Below, piece by piece: positions 43,081-52,496 of a stretch of DNA of 64,000 nt (positions within the stretch are counted from its first letter, which is position 1; each line of letters begins with the position of its first letter). The notes under the pieces are model-generated. The model was not told the origin of the DNA. It saw only the letters and a program-made list of their open reading frames with translations, and did no database searches. The position numbers and the translations under genes are program-made. This DNA comes from Chroococcidiopsidaceae cyanobacterium CP_BM_ER_R8_30 (lineage in GTDB: Bacteria; Cyanobacteriota; Cyanobacteriia; Cyanobacteriales; Chroococcidiopsidaceae): positions 1 through 64,000 of the forward strand of contig JAFASY010000264.1 of the NCBI GenBank assembly GCA_019244235.1. The letters run 5' to 3'.

Positions 43081-44122
43081 GGGGCAGTACCTCCTCAGGG
43101 AATAGGAATTGCTCATGGGGTTGGTCTTGGGGAGCCATCCAGGCCCGCATCCCCTCATTCAGCAAAATGTTCTTGGTGTAGAAAGTCTCAAACTCAGGGT
43201 CTTCCGCCGCCCGCAACTCTTGCGAGACGAAATCATACGCCCTCAAGTTCAGTGCTAATCCGGTAATCCCAATCGCACTCATCCATAAGCCGGTCACGGG
43301 CACAAACAGCATGAAAAAGTGCAACCAACGCTTGTTGGAAAAGGCAATCCCGAAAATCTGCGACCAGAAACGGTTCGCTGTCACCATCGAGTAGGTTTCT
43401 TCTGCTTGGGTGGGGTTGAAGGCACGGAAGGTGCTAGCTTTATCCCCATCTTCAAACAGCGTGTTTTCCACTGTCGCTCCATGAATGGCACACAACAGCG
43501 CTCCTCCTAATACTCCTGCCACTCCCATCATGTGGAACGGGTTGAGGGTGTAGTTGTGGAAACCTTGGATGAATAGGATGAAACGGAAAATTGCCGCTAC
43601 CCCAAAGCTGGGAGCAAAAAACCAGCTGGATTGTCCCAAGGGATAGAGCAAGAACACTGACACAAATACTGCGATTGGGGCAGAAAAGGCGATCGCGTTG
43701 TAGGGTCGAATTCCCACCAGGCGCGAGATCTCAAATTGCCGCAGCATGAACCCGATCAGTGCAAAGGCTCCATGCAGCGCTACAAATGTCCACAATCCCC
43801 CTAGCTGACACCAGCGCGTGAAGTCCCACTGCGCTTCTGGTCCCCACAAAAACAGCAATGAGTGTCCCATGCTGTCCGGTGGCGTGCTCACTGCTACTGT
43901 CAGGAAGTTACACCCTTCTAAGTATGATGATGCCAGTCCGTGTGTGTACCATGATGTCACGAATGTTGTGCCCGTCAGCCATCCTCCTAGCGCCAGGTAG
44001 GCGCAGGGGAATAGCAAGATTCCTGACCAACCGATGAACACGAATCGGTCTCGCTTGAGCCAGTCGTCTAGGGCGTCAAACCACCCTCTTGTACTGGGTG
44101 CGCGTCCTACTGCTATTGTCAT
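43064..44122 (-). CDS. psbD: Photosystem II D2 reaction-centre protein
   Basis: 352 residues. [70 protein letters not shown] is D2, with the YD-region [32 protein letters not shown] and iron-ligand histidines further on. It ends [23 protein letters not shown]. It binds the special pair with D1, plus QA and half of the cofactors. It overlaps psbC by 17 bp. Confidence 0.98.
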   Translation of the reverse strand: MTIAVGRAPSTRGWFDALDDWLKRDRFVFIGWSGILLFPCAYLALGGWLTGTTFVTSWYTHGLASSYLEGCNFLTVAVSTPPDSMGHSLLFLWGPEAQWDFTRWCQLGGLWTFVALHGAFALIGFMLRQFEISRLVGIRPYNAIAFSAPIAVFVSVFLLYPLGQSSWFFAPSFGVAAIFRFILFIQGFHNYTLNPFHMMGVAGVLGGALLCAIHGATVENTLFEDGDKASTFRAFNPTQAEETYSMVTANRFWSQIFGIAFSNKRWLHFFMLFVPVTGLWMSAIGITGLALNLRAYDFVSQELRAAEDPEFETFYTKNILLNEGMRAWMAPQDQPHEQFLFPEEVLPRGNAL

Positions 44123-44447
44123 TACAACAAATCTCCAATGGAATAAGTACAGTTTTTGATCTAACCCCTCTACTTAGCTATTTTACAGCTACGGTTAGGG
44201 CAGGAAAGTCCTGGAATGTCAATCCAGTTTACGATTCTTAACCGTTCTTAATTATTCTAAGCCTGTTCAGCTGATTTTCGCTACCATTTTTTGAAAAAAT
44301 TTAATATTTCTGCCAAGCGAAAGATAGCTCAAACAGCCTGGGGGAGCAGAAAGGAGATGAAATATCTGAATTTATGCGTCGCCCTATCTCTTCCCCATCT
44401 CCTCTCATAAACTGTTAACTAACGCTCTTGAGGATAATCCAAAGAAA
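44123..44447. other. Divergent upstream region of psbD and a hypothetical gene
   Basis: 325 bases without a gene. It must hold the psbD promoter (minus). Near the plus-strand gene, AGGAGATG (44352-44359) and CATCTCCT (44396-44403) form an 8-bp inverted repeat. No certain promoter boxes were assigned. Confidence 0.4.
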
Positions 44448-44969
44448 ATGGCGAAATACACGATTGCTGAATGCCCAGAATTCAGCGTTACTGTCAGAGG
44501 CAAGGACTCACCTGCAACACGTCAGAGGGCTATGGACAAAATCATAGAACTTATGGATACTGACGAACTGCCGACTGAGTTACCAGATGGGTTAAGCTCA
44601 GAGCAGCTGATTGAAGTCAAAGAAGGAGATATTGATGCAGAGAATGCTGACGCAGCAGAGGAAGACGCTGTCATCAGGGCTGTACGGGAACTCAATAACC
44701 TGGCGAACTTAAAGATTAAGGTGCAAGAATTGCATCAATCAGCCATCAAAGCTCGAAAAGATTTAGACATCTTGTTTATAGACACTCCTATCGAGCAGGA
44801 GCCAGACCAGTTTAAGGAGTTGCTTAAAGGTAGCTTCAAAGTTCTTAAAGATTTTGCTACAGCTTCAGCTAACTATAAAGAAGCCAAAATCAAAGCAGAA
44901 AATGCCCGTACTGTAATCGACACAGCGCTTCAGTTACAAGATACTGAACCCTCAACTCCAGCAAAATGA
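44448..44969 (+). CDS. Unknown protein with long helical C-terminus
   Basis: 173 residues, GAGG 14 bases before the ATG. It has an N-terminal segment MAKYTIAECPEFSVTVRGKDSPATRQRAMDKIIELMD, an acidic middle (EVKEGDIDAENADAAEEDAVI) and a long helical region (LNNLANLKIKVQELHQSAIKARKDLDILF). Acidic overall, with no export signal. Some similarity to small phycobiliprotein-lyase or KGK-domain proteins was considered but not supported. Not recognised. Confidence 0.65.
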   Translation: MAKYTIAECPEFSVTVRGKDSPATRQRAMDKIIELMDTDELPTELPDGLSSEQLIEVKEGDIDAENADAAEEDAVIRAVRELNNLANLKIKVQELHQSAIKARKDLDILFIDTPIEQEPDQFKELLKGSFKVLKDFATASANYKEAKIKAENARTVIDTALQLQDTEPSTPAK

Positions 44970-45087
44970 GGGGTAGGACATTAATTTCGCAATGATTTTT
45001 GGTAGACGTTGATGGCTGACACTGATTTGGCATAATTTTTGCGCGGGAACAATTGCGCCATTCATCGCCAACTGCTGCACCACCAGG

Positions 45088-45207
45088 GCTAAGATTCTGA
45101 TCGTTGATGACGAAAAAGCTTTACGCCAAGCTATGACCCAGATTTTGCAGCGCGAACAGCGCGATGCCGAAGTGACAGCTAATTTGGATGAGGAGCCACT
45201 TTTGTGA
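45088..45207 (+). pseudogene. Response-regulator receiver remnant
   Basis: The frame reads KILIVDDEKALRQAMTQILQRE, the beginning of a CheY-like receiver with the paired Asp, then diverges and stops at 45205. No start codon precedes it. An intrinsic terminator 84 bases further on may be the relic end of the same gene. Confidence 0.5.
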
Positions 45208-45290
45208 CGGTGTTGAAAGTGTCACGGGGATAGATAATTTTTGGGGAGAAGAAGCTGTAAGCTTTAATTAGTGTGAGGAGTAATTCGAAG

Positions 45291-45334
45291 AAGCTCTTGG
45301 GGTCGAAACGCGGAAAGACTCCCAAGAGCTTTTT
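45291..45334 (+). terminator. Strong intrinsic terminator
   Basis: AAGCTCTTGGG (45291-45301) pairs perfectly with CCCAAGAGCTT (45321-45331), followed by TTTTATTT. It reads on the plus strand, although the adjacent live gene is on the minus strand; it probably ended the decayed response-regulator gene. Confidence 0.85.
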
Positions 45335-45337
45335 ATT

Positions 45338-47473
45338 TCAACCTGTATATGGCTGACTGAGCTTATCCACAAAGACATTATGTGCGAATGGCAACCGACC
45401 CGGATTGAGTCGCCGTTCCATCTCATAACCAACAGCAACAAGCATGGCGATTGCTAGATTCGGTTGCCCTGCAGCGCCGATGACTTCCTTGACTTTGTCC
45501 TCTATCCAACCATTCATGGGGCAGGTGGATAAGCCTAAACTTTCTGCTGCTAATAACAGATGAGTGGCTGCGATCGCGGCGTCTTTAACGGCATACTCGC
45601 GATTTTTTTCTTGCAGCGCAGTTTGGAACTGTGGCACCGCAGTTTTGAAATAATCAACCGTGCCCTCTGTCCAGGCACCATTCTGTAAGGCTTGGTTGTA
45701 AATGGTGGAGCGATCCTCCTGCCAAGCAAGTGCATCTGCGGCAAAGACGAATGTCACAGGAGCCTGTAAGATCTGCTGCTGTCCGAAGGCAGCCTCAGCC
45801 AAGGCAGCACGCTGGGCTTCATCCCGTACGAGAACAATCCGCCAGTCCTGTAAATTCCAACTGCTGGGAGCAGCTACAGTCAGCTCAACTAGCCGCTTGA
45901 GGAGTTCATCTGGAATCGGGTCAGATTTGAAACTCTTGATGGCACGACGCTGCAGGATGGCTGTGGGAACATCTAGTGGGTTAGTCAGTAGATTCCGTTC
46001 TTGTGCAAGAGTCATCGAATAATTTCCCTCTTGATGAATACTTCCTACAATAGTATGGTCCCGCCCCTGCTCTTTGGCTTGGTATAGTGCCCGATCGGCA
46101 GCAGCAATAAGTTTCTCAATAGATGCTCCAAGACAGGGCAAAGCGCTGGCTATTCCTAAGCTGATGGTGACATGCTGGGAATTAGCATGAGCAATTGCCA
46201 AAGATTTAACTTCAGAGCGGATGCGCTCAGCAACGCATACAGCACCCGCATCATCTGTATCTGGTAGGATTATGGCAAATTCTTCGCCTCCATACCGGGC
46301 AACTAAGTCAGTTGGACGCCGCACAGATAGCTCAAGCGCTTGAGCTATCTGCTGCAAACATTTATCCCCAGCTTGATGCCCATAGGTGTCGTTGTAAAGT
46401 TTAAAAAAGTCTAGGTCACACAAAATTAAAGATAAGGGGGCTTGTTCCCGTGCCAGCCGCCGCCATTCTCTATCAAGATACTCATCGAATCGCCGCCGAT
46501 TTGCCACTTGAGTCAAGCTATCTATGATGGCTTGACGCTGTAGCTCCAGATTTGCTTGCTCTAGTTGTTGATAAAGTGTTGATTGTTGAATGGCGATCGC
46601 TAACTGTATTGCTACCTGTTCGAGCAACTCGACTTCAAACGGCTGCCATTGCCGCAGCCCAGAACACTGATGGACAGCTAGTGCGCCAAGCAGAAGATTG
46701 TTGTCAAGGAAAATGGGAGCAGCTAAAGCTGATTTAACTTGCTGCCGCTCAACAAATTCAATAACTTGAGATGGAAGTACTCGCTGTTGAATGTCATGTA
46801 TGACAATCGGATTTATCAGTGTATAAGGCGATATGCCTTCCTTAAACCAATTTTCATACGCCGCCATTCCCAGAATTGGGTTCCAACCTGTAGCCACTGA
46901 TTCTGCTACAACCACACTTTTCCCGTCAGACTTATAGCGAAAGACGACCACACGGTCAGCTTGCAGGCATTGTTGCACTTCCACCACAGTTGTGTTGAGA
47001 ATTTCATCCAGGTTCAGCGATCGTCTAATCTGTTGAGTCACAACTCTCATCAGCCGCTCCCTTTCGGCTTGCTGGCGCAGCAACTCTTCAATCCGTTTGC
47101 GCTCAGTGACATCCACCATTAGACCACGAAGTTGCTCGGCGTCGCCTTGTTCATTACGCACCACAGAAATCCAAGTATGGAGCCAAACTATCTGACCATC
47201 AGCAGCAAGAAATCGCTGCTCAAAATCATGCTCATTACCCTTGTTAAGCATTTTCCAGCACCAGTCTAGGAACTGTTGCCGCTCCTCTAGGGGTATGAGG
47301 TTGACCCAGAAATCTGGCTCTTTCAGCCACTGCTCAACAGGGTAGCCCAAAATCTCTGGCACTCGGCGACTAACAAATGTGAACTGAAATGTCGGCAGCT
47401 TTGCTTCCCAGACAATAGCATCAAGGCTATCAACAAGTTCTCGAATATTCTGTTCTTCTGGCTCCACCTTCAT
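45338..47473 (-). CDS. PAS-GAF-GGDEF diguanylate cyclase fused in frame to a nitroreductase
   Basis: 711 residues. Residues ~1-135 are a PAS fold (VWEAKLPTFQFTFVSRRVPEILGY, then a PAC-like VTERKRIEELLRQQAERE), ~150-300 a GAF domain, ~315-480 a GGDEF domain with the active LVARYGGEEFAIIL. A typical GGDEF ending (ALYQAKEQGRD) is followed after 12 residues by MTLAQERNLL at residue 487, opening a complete nitroreductase (RRAIKSFKSDPIPDELLKRLVELTVAAPSSWNLQDWRIVLV). An SD-like AGAGGG lies before that Met, so the second part could also be translated alone from 46015. It starts one base inside the stop of the upstream GGDEF-EAL gene. Confidence 0.85.
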   Translation of the reverse strand: MKVEPEEQNIRELVDSLDAIVWEAKLPTFQFTFVSRRVPEILGYPVEQWLKEPDFWVNLIPLEERQQFLDWCWKMLNKGNEHDFEQRFLAADGQIVWLHTWISVVRNEQGDAEQLRGLMVDVTERKRIEELLRQQAERERLMRVVTQQIRRSLNLDEILNTTVVEVQQCLQADRVVVFRYKSDGKSVVVAESVATGWNPILGMAAYENWFKEGISPYTLINPIVIHDIQQRVLPSQVIEFVERQQVKSALAAPIFLDNNLLLGALAVHQCSGLRQWQPFEVELLEQVAIQLAIAIQQSTLYQQLEQANLELQRQAIIDSLTQVANRRRFDEYLDREWRRLAREQAPLSLILCDLDFFKLYNDTYGHQAGDKCLQQIAQALELSVRRPTDLVARYGGEEFAIILPDTDDAGAVCVAERIRSEVKSLAIAHANSQHVTISLGIASALPCLGASIEKLIAAADRALYQAKEQGRDHTIVGSIHQEGNYSMTLAQERNLLTNPLDVPTAILQRRAIKSFKSDPIPDELLKRLVELTVAAPSSWNLQDWRIVLVRDEAQRAALAEAAFGQQQILQAPVTFVFAADALAWQEDRSTIYNQALQNGAWTEGTVDYFKTAVPQFQTALQEKNREYAVKDAAIAATHLLLAAESLGLSTCPMNGWIEDKVKEVIGAAGQPNLAIAMLVAVGYEMERRLNPGRLPFAHNVFVDKLSQPYTG

Positions 47474-49830
47474 TATCCAACCCCAAACTTCAAAATCACA
47501 GCTGCTGCTGCTTCGCTATTAACTGGCTTGGAAAAGAAATATCCTTGCCCATATTCACATTTCAGCTCCTTGAGGAGAGCCAGTTGCTCGGCTGTTTCTA
47601 CTCCCTCAGCAGTCACATTCATGCCCAAATTGTGAGCAAGTGTCACTATCGTTCGGACAATCTCGGAATTCTCATTATCAAAGCTCATTCTGCTTACAAA
47701 GGAGCGGTCAATCTTCAACATATCTATAGGAAAGCGGTGCAGATAATTTAACGATGAATAGCCAGTACCGAAGTCATCCATACACAACTGAACACCTAGC
47801 TTTCGCAGTTGTGCCAGCATTCCAGTTGCAGATTCGACATTTTCCACAATGGCACTTTCTGTAAGCTCCAATTTTAAAGTGCGAGGATCGAGGCTAAGCT
47901 CTTGCAAAATCTGTTCTATTTGATTACTTAGGTCAGGTTGTGAAAATTGTCTGCCGGAAATATTTACACTAATTGATAACGGAGCGTCTGCCAGAAATTG
48001 TGCTTGCCATACCTGCATTTGATGGCATGCCTCGTAGATAACCCACCAGCCAAGGGGAACGATCAATCCAGTTTCTTCTGCCATTGGGATGAACTCTATC
48101 GGGGAAACAAGTCCGCGTTCTGGGTGTTGCCAGCGCACAAGAGCCTCAAACCCGCTGATCTTACCGCTATCTAGTGAAACAATAGGCTGGTAGTGAAGCT
48201 GAAACTCCTGACGCTCAATGGCCCGCCGCAAGTCGGTTTCCATCTGTAAGCGAGCTATGGCGGAAGAATGCATGGTGATATCGAAGACTTCATGGCGTGC
48301 CTTGCCACTCATCTTGGCTTTGTACATTGCTATATCAGCATCGCGCAGGAGCTGTTCTGGTCGGTCATAATTTGACAGGTGGAGGGCGATACCAATACTC
48401 GCACTGGTAAATACCTCACTTCCACTCAGGTTGAAAGGCAACTTCAGCTGCTCTTGAATCCGGTTGGCAACCTCTTTGGCTTCGCTAACATCTCGGATAC
48501 CATCTAGCAGAATTGTGAACTCGTCCCCTCCAATACGGGCGACTATATCTTCAGCACGTAGGCAGGTCTTGATTCTGCTGGTGATCGCTAGTAGAAGTAG
48601 ATCTCCAGCCATATGCCCAAGGCTGTCATTGACAACTTTAAAGCGGTCCAAATCCAGGAAGAGCACGGCAAATAGATAGCCCTCATATCGTTCTGCCCGC
48701 TCGACCGCCTGTCTCAGGCGCTCCACAAATAGGACTCGGTTTGGCAGTCCAGTTAGGGCATCATGGAAAGCACCATAGACTAATTGTTCTTCTGCCCGCT
48801 GGCGATCACTAATCTCCTGTTTCAGAAGCAAGTTAGATTGCAGTAGTTCGGCTGTTCGTTCCTCAACCCGTCTTTCTAGCTCATCCTTAGCTTGTTGAAG
48901 AGCTTCTTCAGCCTGCTTGCGCTCAGTGATGTCTGAAATCCTGACAAGAAGAATTGGTTCACCTGCTATCTTGATTTCTTTGATAAGAATATCACCCCAG
49001 ATTTTTCTGCCTTTTTTAGTTGTATATCCTAACTCACTAGCAAAAATACCATCCTTTCTAATACTATTTTCAATATCAATATTTTTGTCCTTCGTCAATA
49101 TTTTAGCTTTTATTAAGGTGTTTATGTCACTGTCAATTAGCTGATTTCCTTCCTTGAATTCAAACAAGTTTATGGCCTGGGAATTGTAATTTATTATTTT
49201 TTGACTATCAGCATTTACTAAGAGTAATGCATCGGCAGATTCATCAAATATAGCCGTCATTAATTCTTCTTGAATAACGATTTCTTCCTGGATCTTCAAT
49301 CTAGAATTGGCAACAATGTAAGATATTATGCTGACGGCAAACAAATTGCTTATGAATAAGCCTCTATCTACCTGGGGATCAGAAACTAAAAAACAAGCCA
49401 AGCTAGTTAAGAGTAGAACAGTTGAAGGATAGGCAATTAAGTGAATGCGCCTTTTTATCCCTAATATAATAACGCCAAAAGTGGTTACTATTAAAGCAAT
49501 AGAATGATCAGAGAACTGGTTTAGAAAATTAAGATATATAATCCAAATTGTTATTGCATAATGCAGAAATTCTAAAATGTAGGCAATATTTTTTTTAACA
49601 AAATTGTATATATATGAAAGAATCAAAATTAAGGTAAATAGAAAAGAGAATATTATTCTTGCTGAGAAGGGATCAATAATACTTGGATTGATAGATTTAT
49701 GAACAAACCAAAAGAATGTGATAAAAACAGCTCCGGTTAAACAAAATATACGGTATGTTTCCAGATCTTTACTAGTCAACCTATCAGCTTCTTCGCTGCT
49801 GATGTTAGTCTTAAACGAAATAAACTCCAT
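47473..49830 (-). CDS. Membrane PAS-GGDEF-EAL protein (c-di-GMP synthesis and breakdown)
   Basis: 785 residues. The first ~180 residues contain about six hydrophobic segments (FCLTGAVFITFFWFVH, IIFSFLFTLILILSYIY, IALIVTTFGVIILGI) forming a membrane sensor. A PAS domain (~190-310) and a coiled coil (~310-345) follow. The GGDEF domain has RIGGDEF intact; the EAL domain has FEALVRWQHP, LELTESAIVEN, CMDDFGTGYSSL and KIDRSFV, so both activities look possible. Its stop TAATG overlaps the start of the downstream cyclase-nitroreductase gene, indicating an operon. Confidence 0.92.
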   Translation of the reverse strand: MEFISFKTNISSEEADRLTSKDLETYRIFCLTGAVFITFFWFVHKSINPSIIDPFSARIIFSFLFTLILILSYIYNFVKKNIAYILEFLHYAITIWIIYLNFLNQFSDHSIALIVTTFGVIILGIKRRIHLIAYPSTVLLLTSLACFLVSDPQVDRGLFISNLFAVSIISYIVANSRLKIQEEIVIQEELMTAIFDESADALLLVNADSQKIINYNSQAINLFEFKEGNQLIDSDINTLIKAKILTKDKNIDIENSIRKDGIFASELGYTTKKGRKIWGDILIKEIKIAGEPILLVRISDITERKQAEEALQQAKDELERRVEERTAELLQSNLLLKQEISDRQRAEEQLVYGAFHDALTGLPNRVLFVERLRQAVERAERYEGYLFAVLFLDLDRFKVVNDSLGHMAGDLLLLAITSRIKTCLRAEDIVARIGGDEFTILLDGIRDVSEAKEVANRIQEQLKLPFNLSGSEVFTSASIGIALHLSNYDRPEQLLRDADIAMYKAKMSGKARHEVFDITMHSSAIARLQMETDLRRAIERQEFQLHYQPIVSLDSGKISGFEALVRWQHPERGLVSPIEFIPMAEETGLIVPLGWWVIYEACHQMQVWQAQFLADAPLSISVNISGRQFSQPDLSNQIEQILQELSLDPRTLKLELTESAIVENVESATGMLAQLRKLGVQLCMDDFGTGYSSLNYLHRFPIDMLKIDRSFVSRMSFDNENSEIVRTIVTLAHNLGMNVTAEGVETAEQLALLKELKCEYGQGYFFSKPVNSEAAAAVILKFGVG

Positions 49831-50108
49831 GGTTTAATTTAAAGAAATGTAATTTTAATTTCCAATAAAAGGGAATATATTTCAACCCCATTTGAAAAAG
49901 CTAGCCTCCTAAAGTAATTTAGAATACTCTCAGATACTGCACTAGAACACCTTTCAATTCTATTACGGCGCTACTTCTAGTCTACAAGTTATGATTGATA
50001 CAGGTTATGTGGGTACATGAGTTATCGTCAAGGAGATCTATCTTAAAATCTAGCAGCTTTGAGTCTATTGAATACTGCGTATGTCGTCGGACTTGTCATA
50101 TCTATTCA

Positions 50109-51629
50109 ATGAGTTTAATCACTGATATTCTCCTAACTGATATTTACTCCTTAATCAGCAATCTAGGTAAAGATGGTGGTGCGATAAGTGCCTCAGTTTA
50201 TGACACTGCTCAAGTAATGCGCTTCTATCCACCACAGCAGGGTATTTGGTCTGCTGTGGAGTGGCTGTTGGAGCAACAAAAGGCAGATGGTGGATGGGGG
50301 GATACCTCTACCCCACTAGCGCGCGATGTCCCTACACTTGCGTCAGTAGTGGCACTTTACACCTATGGTAATCGTAAGGCAACGCTTGATGCTGTGCAGA
50401 AAGGTCTAGCCTTCCTCCGGCGGCAGGTTGAACAGTGGAACCTACAGTTATCCGACGCTTTGCCTGTTGGTATAGAGTTACTCTTACCTTGGCTGCTTGA
50501 TGAAGCAGCAGCGGTGGGGTTAGAGTTACCAAAAGGGTCGTATGCAACGCTCATAGAATTAGGGAAGCAGCACCACTTGTTAATTAGCCAGATGCGGCTC
50601 AGTGCCGGCACACCTGCAACTCACTCATGGGAGGCATGGGGAACAGACCCTGCTTCCATACTAATTGATGGATCAGGTGGAGTTGGGCATAGCCCTGCAG
50701 CAACCGCTGCATGGCTGCGTGCAACTGTAGGGCACACTAACCTTACAGATATTCGAGAGGCCGCGCAGATATACCTAGTACAAGCAGCAGCAGCAACTGG
50801 AGAGGATATACCAGGGGTTGTGCCAACAGCATGGCCAATTACTCGGTTTGAGCAAGCATTTGTTTTATACATTCTCTTAATTGCCGGACTACTAGAATGT
50901 CCTCAATTACAAAATGCTCTACGACCACAGATAATCAGTCTGGCACAGGCGTTGCGACCCGGCGGTCTCGGTGTGAGCGATTTTTTTATTCCCGATGGAG
51001 ACGATACCGCTGCGGGTGTGGCGGTACTCCTTGCTACCGGACACCAAGTCGAACTGACAACTCTAAGCCAGTTCAAAGATGACAATTACTTCTTTGCCTA
51101 CTTTGGTGAACTTCAACATTCCCTCTCTCTCTCTGCTCGCGCTACCCACGTGCTGGCGCTCTTTGGGAGTGACGTTACTCGATTGCAGAGATTCCTAATT
51201 GAGCGCCAATGTCTAGATGGGCGTTGGCCTGCTGATAAGTGGCATAGCTCCTGGCTATACACAACATTGCATGTAGTGCTGGCGCTCCAAAATTCAGGAG
51301 AAAAGCTAGCAATGAAATTGACAATTGAAGCGATACTTGCTTACCAACACGTAGATGGAGGATGGGGGCAGGAAGGTAAATCAACGACTGCAGAGACAGC
51401 ATATGGCGTTCTCGCGCTGCGCGTACTTCGAGACTACGGATTCTATACTCAAGGTATTTCAGATGCTTTGCGGAAAGCCTATCAATGGCTGTTACGTAAT
51501 TATCGTCCCTTCAGTGTAGGTGAGGAAAAGTACTGGATGGCTAAGGAGCTTTATCGTCCGTTTCGTATTGAGCGTGCTTTTGAATTGAGTGCTATGTTAA
51601 CGCTCGCACTCGAGGAGCATTCTCAATGA
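50109..51629 (+). CDS. Class II diterpene cyclase (copalyl/tuberculosinyl diphosphate synthase-like)
   Basis: 506 residues from the ATG at 50109, which begins just before the conserved ISASVYDTAQVMR; an ATG at 49995 would add a 38-residue Cys/Ser-rich segment. The protonating motif D-x-D-D is D296-G-D-D in FFIPDGDDTAAG. QW-like beta-gamma repeats are KADGGWGDTSTP near the N-terminus, and CLDGRWPADKWHSSWLYTTLHV and HVDGGWGQEGKSTTAETAYG later. No class I DDxxD is seen, so it should only cyclise geranylgeranyl diphosphate. It overlaps the next gene by four bases. Rv3377c of M. tuberculosis (tuberculosinyl diphosphate synthase) is a similar size and precedes the equivalent partner. Confidence 0.9.
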   Translation: MSLITDILLTDIYSLISNLGKDGGAISASVYDTAQVMRFYPPQQGIWSAVEWLLEQQKADGGWGDTSTPLARDVPTLASVVALYTYGNRKATLDAVQKGLAFLRRQVEQWNLQLSDALPVGIELLLPWLLDEAAAVGLELPKGSYATLIELGKQHHLLISQMRLSAGTPATHSWEAWGTDPASILIDGSGGVGHSPAATAAWLRATVGHTNLTDIREAAQIYLVQAAAATGEDIPGVVPTAWPITRFEQAFVLYILLIAGLLECPQLQNALRPQIISLAQALRPGGLGVSDFFIPDGDDTAAGVAVLLATGHQVELTTLSQFKDDNYFFAYFGELQHSLSLSARATHVLALFGSDVTRLQRFLIERQCLDGRWPADKWHSSWLYTTLHVVLALQNSGEKLAMKLTIEAILAYQHVDGGWGQEGKSTTAETAYGVLALRVLRDYGFYTQGISDALRKAYQWLLRNYRPFSVGEEKYWMAKELYRPFRIERAFELSAMLTLALEEHSQ

Positions 51630-52489
51630 TTGTAAACTCACGTTTGAGCTTGGAGGAGTTTCTTACTGCTCCAGCAGAGGAAATTGCGCAAGTCGTACCT
51701 GCCACAATGCTTTATGCTGCAGGAGGTACTCGCCGTGCTGCCGCATTACAGGGTATTCCTTCAGGTGATAAATATGCCTATTGGTCGTTTTCCCGGATGC
51801 TGAAGTCTTCAAAGCTGATTTTTCGCTTTGGAGTCCGCTGTCTGATTGCTGCAGTGGGACGACCTCAGATTTTTACTGAACGTGGTATCGTCCGTGACCG
51901 ATTTTTTGATTGGATGAAATGGGGCTTAGCTGGTCCTGAATCCCTCGACTACTACCAATCTGCCAACTGGCGGGTTAGGCTAGTTGTTGCTGGCGATCCT
52001 ATTCCTGAACTGACTGATATAGCTGCCACTTTAGAGGAGGCAACTAGAGCTGCTACCGGACCTAACCTCTGGTTTCTGACTACAGTTGACTATGACAACC
52101 TCTGGTCCTGGATTGGTAAGGCATTTGCCAACGGTGCCCGCACAAGAGCTGAGGCAGTACGCGCTCTCTTTGGAGCCGATATTCCACCTGCTAAATTGTT
52201 ACTTAGCTTTGGTAAACCGTTGGTTGCCCTCGACCACCTACCACCTTTGCTATATGAAGAGATCCAGTGTTACTGGACGCAGCGACCTGGCTATAGTCTA
52301 ACTGAACACGAATTGCGAACTATACTTTACGATTATGCGTACCTCCGCCCAACCTGGCGGCAAGATAAAACTGGCAGAGCTGAGGAGGCGCTTCTACATC
52401 GTACCGCTTGGGAACATGGTCCAACAATTGGTTTGGGCATGCGCCTTGGTCCATTCTGGTACCCGGCACCAATCGATCCACCAACCTAG
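51626..52489 (+). CDS. Tuberculosinol synthase-like diterpene synthase/phosphatase (Rv3378c homologue)
   Basis: 287 residues. AGGTRRAAAL near residues 32-41 aligns with the Rv3378c motif F-D-G-T-R-R, and LRTILYDYAYLRPTWRQDKTG near 230-250 aligns with Rv3378c LRRILYDHIYLR. Rv3378c converts tuberculosinyl diphosphate to tuberculosinol on a cis-prenyltransferase fold, and its Asp in DGTRR is, as I recall, required; here that position is Gly33. The gene overlaps the cyclase by ATGA and lies seven bases before a HAD gene, so the three are one unit. Assignment rests on remembered sequence features, not a search. Confidence 0.75.
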   Translation: MIVNSRLSLEEFLTAPAEEIAQVVPATMLYAAGGTRRAAALQGIPSGDKYAYWSFSRMLKSSKLIFRFGVRCLIAAVGRPQIFTERGIVRDRFFDWMKWGLAGPESLDYYQSANWRVRLVVAGDPIPELTDIAATLEEATRAATGPNLWFLTTVDYDNLWSWIGKAFANGARTRAEAVRALFGADIPPAKLLLSFGKPLVALDHLPPLLYEEIQCYWTQRPGYSLTEHELRTILYDYAYLRPTWRQDKTGRAEEALLHRTAWEHGPTIGLGMRLGPFWYPAPIDPPT

Positions 52490-52496
52490 CTAGCTT

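Noticed and set aside
43081..43158. N-terminal extension of psbC
   Set aside because: It overlaps psbD much further than usual; the GTG at 43080 gives the conserved CP43 N-terminus.
44340..44412. Possible 17-residue peptide MKYLNLCVALSLPHLLS
   Set aside because: The AGGAG is immediately next to the ATG, too close to act as a ribosome site, and an inverted repeat explains the sequence.
48464..49144. Plus-strand frames within the GGDEF-EAL gene
   Set aside because: They mirror the reverse strand of a well-conserved gene and have no features of their own.
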